Of a DNA stretch of 20,621 nt, positions 15,970-20,621 are shown piece after piece. Position 1 is the first letter of the stretch; every line of letters starts with the position of its first letter. The stretch spans positions 1 through 20,621 of the forward strand of contig JBJEHD010000021.1 of the NCBI GenBank assembly GCA_051875715.1, given 5' to 3'. The stretch comes from DYCT01 sp051875715 (GTDB lineage: Bacteria > Bacteroidota > Bacteroidia > Bacteroidales > Bacteroidaceae). Both the position numbers and the translations under genes were made by a program. Below the pieces are notes generated by a model. That model was given only the letters and a program-made list of their open reading frames with translations. It had not been told where the DNA came from and did no database searches.

Positions 15970-17031
15970 TTATAATATGGATTGTCTGATGAATTCCACT
16001 ATTTCGGCAAAAGGAATGACCGACATGTTGTCGTATAAATCGCAATGTACGGCGTTGGGCACGATGAGCAGCCGCTTGTTTTCGCCTTTGAGGTGCTTGA
16101 AGGTGTCTTCGCTGAAATAGCGCGAGTGGGCCTTCTCGCCGTGAACAAGCATGACGGCACTCTCAATCTCGTTGGCGTAGGCAAGTATCGGGGCGTTGAG
16201 AAAGGCTAGACTCGAAGTTTCATTCCAGCCTTGGCCAGAGTTGATGGAACGGGGGTGGTATCCTCGTGGGGTCTTATAATAGTCGTAGTAGTCCTTCATG
16301 AACTGAGGCGCGTCTGCATCCGGCTTCGGGTTCATCGCCGTACGTTTGTATTCGCCTTTTTTGATGTCTTTGGTTCGTTGCGCGTTCAGTGTCTCGCGCA
16401 TCTGCCGGCGATGGGCGGCATCGTCTGCTTCGTCGAAATATCCGTTTGCTGTGCATCGGCTGATGTCGTACATGGTAATGGCGACAGTGGCTTTGATTCG
16501 GGTGTCTATGGCTGCCGCGTTGACCGCAAAACCACCGAAGCCGCATATCCCCACAATCCCTATTTTATCGGCGGACACGTCTTCGCGTGAGATGAGATAA
16601 TCGACGGCTGCCGAGAAATCCTCCGTGTTGAGGTCGGGAGAGGCCAGGTTGCGCGGGTGGCCGCCGCTTTCGCCCGTAAACGAAGGATCGAAAGCAAGCG
16701 TGAGAAACCCTTCTTCCGCCAACCGCTGGGCGTAGCGTCCGGACGACTGCTCCTTTACGGCTCCGAACGGCCCGCTGACAGCCAAGGCCGGCAACGCTCT
16801 GTTTTGGCCTTTGGGGCGATAAAGGTCGGCGGCAAGTGTGATGCCGTATCTGTTTACGAAGGTTACTTTCTCGTGTGCTACCTTCTCACTCTTAGGGAAT
16901 GTTTTGTCCCATTGTTCTACCAATGGCAGAGGCTCTTTCTCTGCCATTCTGTTTTGCACCTCCTGTGCGACGGCACTTGTTGCCATTGTCAAAGCCATGG
17001 TCATAATTGGTATGATTAGAGTTTTTTTCAT
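15970..17031 (-). CDS. Exported alpha/beta hydrolase with cysteine in the nucleophile elbow
   Basis: An exported hydrolase of 353 aa from this start. The signal peptide is MKKTLIIPIMTMALTMATS-AVAQ. The alpha/beta fold shows the N-terminal strand RYGITLAADLYRP, the oxyanion region AVSGPFGAVKEQ, and the elbow GICGFGG with Cys163 where serine is usual. The late His329 is in VPNAVHCDLYD. This GIC-G-GG form is typical of a group of dienelactone hydrolase-like proteins found beside flavodoxin genes. The substrate is unknown. An ATG two codons upstream (17037) exists. I prefer the ATG at 17029-17031 because upstream codons belong to the truncated cyclophilin-like frame, which overlaps the start. The flavodoxin gene follows after 15 nt. 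Confidence 0.88.
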   Translation of the reverse strand: MKKTLIIPIMTMALTMATSAVAQEVQNRMAEKEPLPLVEQWDKTFPKSEKVAHEKVTFVNRYGITLAADLYRPKGQNRALPALAVSGPFGAVKEQSSGRYAQRLAEEGFLTLAFDPSFTGESGGHPRNLASPDLNTEDFSAAVDYLISREDVSADKIGIVGICGFGGFAVNAAAIDTRIKATVAITMYDISRCTANGYFDEADDAAHRRQMRETLNAQRTKDIKKGEYKRTAMNPKPDADAPQFMKDYYDYYKTPRGYHPRSINSGQGWNETSSLAFLNAPILAYANEIESAVMLVHGEKAHSRYFSEDTFKHLKGENKRLLIVPNAVHCDLYDNMSVIPFAEIVEFIRQSIL

Positions 17032-17302
17032 TTCCATTCAGTTCATGCATCTCTAATGTAAGGGGCAATAGATAGCTCCATTCCTTTGCGGTAGCATTCT
17101 CTTCTAAGATAGCAGAAAAGGATGTATTGCCAATAACTATGTTTATTTGATTCTTTGTCATGAAGTTTTCGTTATTGTCTTCCATGTTTTCACCGAAGGC
17201 TTCTACAGGTGCAACTTCTTCTTTTGAACAAGTTGTTAAGGTGATTGAGGATAGGGCTAATGTGATTGTTACCCATGCATGGCTGATGAACTTTATTCTC
17301 AT
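16892..17302 (-). pseudogene. Truncated cyclophilin-like lipoprotein gene fused out of frame into the hydrolase
   Basis: The frame encodes 136 aa. Residues 1-25 form a lipoprotein signal with lipobox LTTC (Cys25), followed by an acidic linker. Residues 52-93 (INIVIGNTSFSAILEEN to LTLEMHELNGNEK) match the start of the cyclophilin-like fold found beside flavodoxins in Bacteroidales, where about 60 more residues normally follow. After the NGNEK motif the frame runs into the hydrolase signal-peptide region in another reading frame and ends at 16892 with unrelated residues. The gene is therefore a 5' remnant made by a deletion. The intact part (17024-17302) is AT-rich compared with the genes on either side. 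A repeat copy lies directly upstream of its ATG. Confidence 0.75.
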
Positions 17303-17311
17303 GTTTTTCTC

Positions 17312-17484
17312 TTTAACCCAAAACGGTCGTTAGCGTTATGATGATAACAACTTTTATTTTTGAACAGATGTGTTCTCGTTTTGAGGGCGCAATGGGGTTC
17401 CATTGTAACCGAGAAACGGGAACACAGATGCCAAAAAGAAAGTTCGTTTGCGCATAAAGGCCTAATGACCGATTGGGGTTTAAA
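17312..17484. repeat. MITE-like ~165-bp element, copy A
   Basis: Copy A aligns without gaps to copy B (18196-18364) at roughly 92% identity. Its ends are imperfect inverted repeats: left TTTAACCCAAAACGGTCGTT, and right (reverse complement) TTTAAACCCCAATCGGTCAT. TTTAA directly flanks both sides and could be a target duplication. It lies between the FMN reductase stop codon, which sits in its right edge, and the truncated cyclophilin-like gene. No transposase is encoded, so movement would have to be in trans. Confidence 0.8.
17354..17455 (-). CDS. 33-aa small ORF inside repeat copy A
   Basis: ATG at 17453-17455, stop TAA at 17354-17356. The peptide starts MRKRTFFLASVFPFLGYN: a basic start, a hydrophobic stretch, then a polar tail (RPQNENTSVQK). 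The same ORF is intact in copy B with no indels. The five differences are two silent, two replacements (Thr for Ala, Val for Ala) and a stop-to-stop change. It may be a small membrane or leader peptide, or merely the open frame of a structured repeat. No clear ribosome-binding site is seen. It ends about 50 nt before the cyclophilin-like start. Confidence 0.35.
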   Translation of the reverse strand: MRKRTFFLASVFPFLGYNGTPLRPQNENTSVQK

Positions 17485-18016
17485 GTTCCTTCCCCAGGTT
17501 GTAAGCGAGAATCAAAGCCTTGTGCCCCACGATATCGCCCATGTCGGTCACTCCTCCGGCAAACACGCTGCCTGCCAGCCTGGCTTTCGGAAAGCATGCT
17601 ATCCATCCTTCCAATCCGTTTGCAGCACGCTCCGGCACATCTTCTTCATCTTCTGCGGCAGCGGTGAGCAGGTAAATGTCCCGAAAACGATAGTCGGAGT
17701 TGTATAGCGGGTTGGAACGGTCGAGCAGTGTTTTCATCTGACCGCACATTTCGTAATAATAGATAGGTGTGGCGAAGGCGATAACATCGGTGTCGTGCAT
17801 CTTTTGGAGGATGGGGGCCATGTCGTCGACGATGGAGCATGCGCCATGATGCTGGCAGGCAAGACATCCCCGGCAGAACCCGATTGTCTTTCCGCGTAAG
17901 GTTGTTTTCTCTATTTCGTGTCCTGCATCGGCAGCGCCACGCACGAACTCGTCTGCAAGAGCCTCGGAATTGCTTTTCGGCCGCAGGCTTGTCGATATGA
18001 CCAATACTTTCTTCAT
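17480..18016 (-). CDS. FMN-dependent NAD(P)H oxidoreductase (flavodoxin-like fold)
   Basis: A cytosolic flavoprotein of 178 aa. The FMN-phosphate motif is STSLRPKSNSEALADEF (8-24). The family signature GFCRGCLACQHHGACSIVDDM (46-66) carries Cys48, Cys51, Cys54 and Cys60, and ATPIYYYEMCGQMKTLLDR (82-100) forms the flavin side and dimer surface. This is the NADPH-dependent FMN reductase/iron-sulfur flavoprotein-like group; the C-x2-C-x2-C-x5-C spacing could hold a cluster or be redox-active thiols. The physiological acceptor is unknown. The TAA stop (17480-17482) lies in the edge of repeat copy A, and copy B lies about 180 nt upstream of the start, so the gene is bracketed by direct repeats. A near-consensus -7 box lies at 18046-18053. 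Confidence 0.9.
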   Translation of the reverse strand: MKKVLVISTSLRPKSNSEALADEFVRGAADAGHEIEKTTLRGKTIGFCRGCLACQHHGACSIVDDMAPILQKMHDTDVIAFATPIYYYEMCGQMKTLLDRSNPLYNSDYRFRDIYLLTAAAEDEEDVPERAANGLEGWIACFPKARLAGSVFAGGVTDMGDIVGHKALILAYNLGKEL

Positions 18017-18045
18017 ATACCTTGATTGCTAAAAGTTTTCGTCTG

Positions 18046-18053
18046 CAAAGATG
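18046..18053 (-). promoter_or_regulatory. Candidate -7 box of the FMN reductase promoter
   Basis: On the minus strand CATCTTTG differs from TAnnTTTG only at the first base. It lies 29 nt upstream of the ATG at 18016. No convincing -33 TTTG is present. The remaining stretch to copy B (18054-18195) shows no gene or clear structure. Confidence 0.35.
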
Positions 18054-18195
18054 CGACGAAAAAGCGAAAGGCATGGTATCTGGATTTTGGAAAGAATTAC
18101 CTCTTTAGGAGATTCTTGCTTCGGCATGCTTGGCGCAAGGGTCGTGGGGTGGGGCGGCTATCCGGTGGCGGCAATGTCTTGCTGTACGTCCGGTC

Positions 18196-18364
18196 AATCC
18201 CAAATCGGTCATTAGTGTTATGATGGTAACAACTTCTATTTTTGAGCAGATGTGTTCTCGTTTTGAGGGCGCAATGGGGCTCCGTTGTAACCGAGAAACG
18301 GGAAGACAGATGCCAAAAAGAAAGTTCGTTTGCGCATAATGGCCTAATGACCGTTTTGGGTTAA
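18196..18364. repeat. MITE-like ~165-bp element, copy B
   Basis: A direct-orientation second copy of the element at 17312-17484, co-linear without gaps. Its ends are left CAATCCCAAATCGGTCATTA and right (reverse complement) TTAACCCAAAACGGTCATTA. TCAAT on the left and TTAAT on the right could be a decayed target duplication. The stop codon of the sugar-nucleotide reductase (18361-18363) lies in its right edge. With copy A it brackets the FMN reductase gene. Confidence 0.8.
18236..18337 (-). CDS. 33-aa small ORF inside repeat copy B
   Basis: ATG at 18335-18337, stop TAG at 18236-18238. It encodes the same MRKRTFFLASVFPFLGYN start as the copy A ORF, with Ala at the two positions where copy A has Thr and Val. 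Between copies the ORF segment is more similar (5 differences in 102 nt) than the flanking element sequence (about 8 in 63 nt), which weakly favours coding. It lies about 220 nt upstream of the FMN reductase start. Confidence 0.35.
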   Translation of the reverse strand: MRKRTFFLASVFPFLGYNGAPLRPQNENTSAQK

Positions 18365-19227
18365 TGGGTGCGCACCGGCCGTTGCAAGGCCTCCTTTATC
18401 CCTTCGACGCTATCGGGGAAACGGATGCCGTGCCGCTCGGCAAGCGTGCCGTCCATTGTCAAGTTCCTGGTCTGAAGGCAGAAACGTTCCTCGTCGGGCA
18501 GAATCCAGCGGGAGGGGTGGCTCAGTCCCATCAGGCGGGCCGCCTCCAGATGGAGGGAATGACTGTCGAGGGTGTTGCCGCAGCCAAAGTTATAGATGCC
18601 GCCGGGCAACGCGAGGGCTTTCTCCATGTTTCGGACCACCTCCCACACATACGTCACTCCGCGAAACTCGTGTGTGGCGGCACGGACAATGGTTCCCTCG
18701 TCGTAGGCTCTTTGCAAATTGACCAACAGGTTGCTGTTCAACTTCAAGCGGCTGTCGGGTAAGTCGTACATCCAGGTCAGGCGCAGTCCTACCGATTCGG
18801 GCAGGTTCCATTGTGCCCGCTGTTCGGCCTCCAACTTGTGTCGGCCATAGACGCTGACAGGCTGCAGCACCTCCTCTTCTTTGAGGGGGCCAAGCATGGG
18901 GGTGCCGTTATACACTTGGTCGCTCGACATATATACGAGTTTGGCTCCCACCAGTTTGCAGGCCTTGGCCATCCTCACCGTGCCTTGCACATTCGCCCGG
19001 TGCGACTCTTCGGGATGCTGTTCGCAATAGCCGGTATTACTTAGTGCGGCGCAATGGACTACCGCTTCGGGGCGGTGTTCCTCCAGGTATGCCTTGACGG
19101 CATCTTCGCGGCCGACGTTCAGTTCCTCGTGCGACGGCAGCAGCAGGTCGAACTTGTCCCGGTAATAGTAAGCCAGACGGCTGCCCAGAAATCCGCTGCC
19201 GCCCGTAATCAGTATCTTTTTCTTCAT
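18361..19227 (-). CDS. NAD(P)-dependent sugar-nucleotide reductase, RmlD-like SDR
   Basis: An extended short-chain dehydrogenase of 288 aa, related to dTDP-4-dehydrorhamnose reductase (RmlD). The Rossmann motif GGSGFLG is at 9-15. VVHCAALSNTGYCE is the conserved cofactor-side loop, SSDQVYNG the RmlD-type segment, and the catalytic YxxxK is Tyr127/Lys131 in SVYGRHK. The substrate is not known, and no other rhamnose-pathway genes are near, so an rmlD role is not assumed. A GTG at 19239 is in frame upstream; the ATG at 19225-19227 (MKKKILITGG) fits the family better. It follows thioredoxin by 22 nt in the same operon. Its TAA lies in the edge of repeat copy B. Confidence 0.9.
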   Translation of the reverse strand: MKKKILITGGSGFLGSRLAYYYRDKFDLLLPSHEELNVGREDAVKAYLEEHRPEAVVHCAALSNTGYCEQHPEESHRANVQGTVRMAKACKLVGAKLVYMSSDQVYNGTPMLGPLKEEEVLQPVSVYGRHKLEAEQRAQWNLPESVGLRLTWMYDLPDSRLKLNSNLLVNLQRAYDEGTIVRAATHEFRGVTYVWEVVRNMEKALALPGGIYNFGCGNTLDSHSLHLEAARLMGLSHPSRWILPDEERFCLQTRNLTMDGTLAERHGIRFPDSVEGIKEALQRPVRTH

Positions 19228-19249
19228 GATTCTGGTCACATCGTGACGA

Positions 19250-19549
19250 TTATTTCAAGAATGGGTCTATGGCAGCCAGCAGGTCCGCTTTTTGCATCAC
19301 ACCGCTTTGGCGCCAAAGCAGCCGTCCTTGGCGGAAGAGCATCAGCGTAGGGACGGACTGCACCCCGTATTGCCCGGCGGTAGCCCCCTGTTTGTCCACA
19401 TCCACCTTGATGATGCGGATGCGGTCGGCCAACACGGCCTTCACCTGTTCGAGCACAGGGTGCATCATCCGGCAGGGTTGGCACCATGTGGCAAAGAAAT
19501 CGACCAGTACGAGCCGGTCGCCCGAGATGACATCGTGAAATGTTTCCAT
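19250..19549 (-). CDS. Thioredoxin
   Basis: A small cytosolic thiol-disulfide oxidoreductase of 99 aa, the usual thioredoxin length. The active site is WCQPC (about 22-26) in the context VDFFATWCQPCRMMHPVLE, with Gln in place of the commoner Gly. The cis-proline motif SVPTLMLF and VDVDKQ are present. It has no signal peptide, so it is cytosolic. The frame opens further upstream, but the ATG at 19547-19549 gives the family start METFHDVI and has a purine-rich AGAAAGGA about 8 nt before it. It heads an operon with the SDR gene 22 nt downstream. Confidence 0.93.
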   Translation of the reverse strand: METFHDVISGDRLVLVDFFATWCQPCRMMHPVLEQVKAVLADRIRIIKVDVDKQGATAGQYGVQSVPTLMLFRQGRLLWRQSGVMQKADLLAAIDPFLK

Positions 19550-19686
19550 AATTTTTTCCTTTCTGTTAAACAATCCATGCCCGAAGGCCTGGGGTGGGTT
19601 CTGTCTGTATCAATCTTGTATGCCCTAAGCCATACGGGCATGTATGAATGGGCCTCCAGTATCGTTGCCTGTGTTGAGCAGGCGGT

Positions 19687-19770
19687 ACTACAGTACCGAG
19701 TACGGAGTACTGCAGTACCAAGTACTCAACACTGCAGTACCGTGTACTCGATACTGCGGTGGTACTGGCT
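19687..19770. repeat. 22-bp tandem repeat of GTAC-rich palindromes, about 3.8 units
   Basis: Units start at 19687, 19709, 19731 and 19753, a constant 22-bp period. The core is ACTGCAGTACC followed by nnGTACTC. Units 1 to 3 are clear and unit 4 is decayed. Within it are the 14-bp palindrome GGTACTACAGTACC (19684-19697) and GTACTGCAGTAC. It lies just after the stop of the DUF6078-like gene and upstream of thioredoxin, so it could act as a terminator-like structure or a protein-binding array. Confidence 0.75.
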
Positions 19771-19779
19771 CGGCTCCGT

Positions 19780-20220
19780 TTAAGGTAGCCAGTGGATGGC
19801 TTCCACATACTGGTCGAACTCCATCGGCTGGCTGACACCGGCTTTCTCGAGGGCTATCCGGATTACTTCCTGCTCTTTGGGCGGAAGGAGGATGTCGCCT
19901 CGCCGGCGTTTGAAATATGAGTTGCGTCCGAAGTGGCAGATAAGCAATGTCATGAAGTGGCCGTACTGTTCGGGGTACATCCGTTTCTGCATTCCCATGA
20001 ACCCCTTGGCGAACCGTACGGGCCGGCTGTCGACGTGGTACGGACAATCGGCCTGCTTGGTGCAGCGGGCCGGATTGATGAGGTTGAGGTATGTGTCCAG
20101 CTCGTCGTGGCGGCGAAAGGCCAACTGGTGCAGGCACGTGTCGGCCATCGGGCAATCGGCATGCAGGCAGAGCGGATAGTCCGCCGGCATGTCCTTGTAT
20201 GGTTTCGTGGTATTCTTCAT
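19780..20220 (-). CDS. Cys-rich DUF6078-like protein
   Basis: A 146-aa soluble protein without signal peptide or membrane helix. The N-terminal half is Cys-rich: Cys18, Cys23 and Cys29 in YPLCLHADCPMADTCLHQLA, then Cys53 and Cys59 in ARCTKQADCPYHVDS, and Cys95. This pattern and length resemble DUF6078, a family of unknown function seen in Bacteroidales; the assignment is from memory of the motif. The cysteines suggest metal or cluster binding. The C-terminal half (PPKEQEVIRIALEKAGVSQPMEF) is helical. The frame opens upstream to 20313, but the promoter box at 20280-20287 excludes that start, so the ATG at 20218-20220 is chosen. Confidence 0.8.
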   Translation of the reverse strand: MKNTTKPYKDMPADYPLCLHADCPMADTCLHQLAFRRHDELDTYLNLINPARCTKQADCPYHVDSRPVRFAKGFMGMQKRMYPEQYGHFMTLLICHFGRNSYFKRRRGDILLPPKEQEVIRIALEKAGVSQPMEFDQYVEAIHWLP

Positions 20221-20279
20221 TGTTTTTATGTGGTTATTCTTTATTCGCCCTGCAGGGTGGCATCGGGGAGGATGCTTTG

Positions 20280-20287
20280 CAAATCTA
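20280..20287 (-). promoter_or_regulatory. -7 box of the DUF6078-like gene
   Basis: On the minus strand TAGATTTG matches TAnnTTTG exactly. It gives a leader of about 50 nt before the ATG at 20220. The expected -33 region holds GTTTTT rather than TTTG. Confidence 0.5.
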
Positions 20288-20354
20288 AGGGATTTCTTCC
20301 GAAAAACCGGCATTCGGCCGGAAATATTGCGTGGCCGCGGTGTGGCTCTTTCAT

Positions 20355-20369
20355 TTAGTTAGCAACTAA
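20355..20369. promoter_or_regulatory. Palindromic operator-like site
   Basis: TTAGTT-AGC-AACTAA is a perfect 6+6 inverted repeat with a 3-nt centre, in the divergent region between the DUF6078-like gene and the plus-strand gene at 20533. Its size and symmetry suit a dimeric winged-helix repressor such as the MarR family. No such regulator is visible in the window. Confidence 0.4.
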
Positions 20370-20532
20370 CAAGTCAGTTTTTGTTCTCAAATCGAGCTGC
20401 AACGCTTTTTTTACATCTTTAAATTGCCGATTTTCGTGTATTTATGCGAGAGTCTGCAATTATTGTAATATCTTCGTGTCATCTAATGACAATCCTTTCC
20501 AAAAAAAGTCTCTTTAACAAGAGTAGTCTCTT

Positions 20533-20621
20533 ATGATAGCTTTGGAAGAAAAGTTTTTTCAGTTTGTCAAGACTGACGCTTCATTGTATAATGGGCAACC
20601 GACGACAAACCGAGTGAAGAA
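20533..20621 (+). CDS. Start of an unidentified gene, cut by the window edge
   Basis: The ATG at 20533 opens a frame of 29 codons with no stop before the window ends (MIALEEKFFQFVKTDAS, then LYNGQPTTNR). There is no signal peptide. It is preceded by a 150-nt AT-rich region with a weak plus-strand promoter box and an operator-like palindrome. I do not recognise the family from this short piece. It could also be an incidental open frame, but its leader and direction support a real gene. Confidence 0.45.
   Translation, partial: MIALEEKFFQFVKTDASLYNGQPTTNRVK

Larger units (their letters stand above)
20221..20532. other. Divergent intergenic region at the right edge
   Basis: I see no gene here. 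Besides the minus-strand -7 box (20280-20287) and the palindrome (20355-20369), there is a plus-strand -7-like TATCTTCG (20469-20476, one mismatch). A small inverted repeat CTCTT-TAAC-AAGAG (20510-20523) sits just before the ATG at 20533, next to a direct repeat of AGTCTCTT. The stretch from about 20370 is clearly more AT-rich than the genes to its left. Confidence 0.5.

Noticed and set aside
18017..18195. Plus-strand short frames upstream of the FMN reductase
   Set aside because: They cross the candidate promoter and run into the repeat element. There is no coding character outside the element.
19687..19770. Possible CRISPR array
   Set aside because: The units are contiguous 22-bp tandem repeats without spacers, and no cas genes are near.

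Overview
The window looks like chromosomal DNA of a Bacteroidales bacterium (Bacteroides/Phocaeicola/Prevotella-like; genus not determined). Three things point there. Several promoters match the Bacteroidetes form, a TTTG-like box 19-21 nt upstream of TAnnTTTG. The GyrA, HtpG and ClpC proteins are of the Bacteroidales type. Typical Bacteroidales families are present: a patatin fused to an outer-membrane barrel, a DUF6078-like protein and an exported flavodoxin with a sorting-type tail.

Left half (1-11590), housekeeping genes. On the minus strand are a tRNA-Arg(ACG) cut by the window edge, a patatin-like phospholipase with an outer-membrane barrel, the Hsp90 chaperone htpG, and a ClpC-type AAA+ unfoldase with its own terminator. 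Divergent to clpC, on the plus strand, are gyrA and an exported tetratricopeptide-repeat protein. A long bidirectional hairpin terminator separates this half from the rest.

Right half (11590-20220), accessory genes, all on the minus strand. In transcription order these are a Cys-rich DUF6078-like protein, thioredoxin, an RmlD-like sugar-nucleotide reductase, an FMN-dependent oxidoreductase, a truncated cyclophilin-like lipoprotein, an exported alpha/beta hydrolase, an exported flavodoxin, an AraC-type regulator, LemA, and a large two-helix membrane protein. Thioredoxin, two flavodoxin-fold proteins, the cyclophilin-like remnant and the hydrolase suggest a redox or stress island, with the AraC protein as its likely regulator. 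This is inference from gene content.

The most unusual part is 17312-18364. Two direct copies of a ~165-bp element with imperfect inverted ends flank the FMN reductase gene, and each copy holds an in-frame 33-codon ORF. The stop codons of the two genes upstream of the copies lie exactly at the element edges. Next to the left copy, a cyclophilin-like gene has been cut short and joined to the hydrolase start at a short shared sequence. A second repeat, of ~22-bp GTAC-rich palindromic units, lies between the DUF6078-like gene and thioredoxin. The right edge (20533 on) holds the start of an unidentified plus-strand gene behind a palindromic operator-like site.
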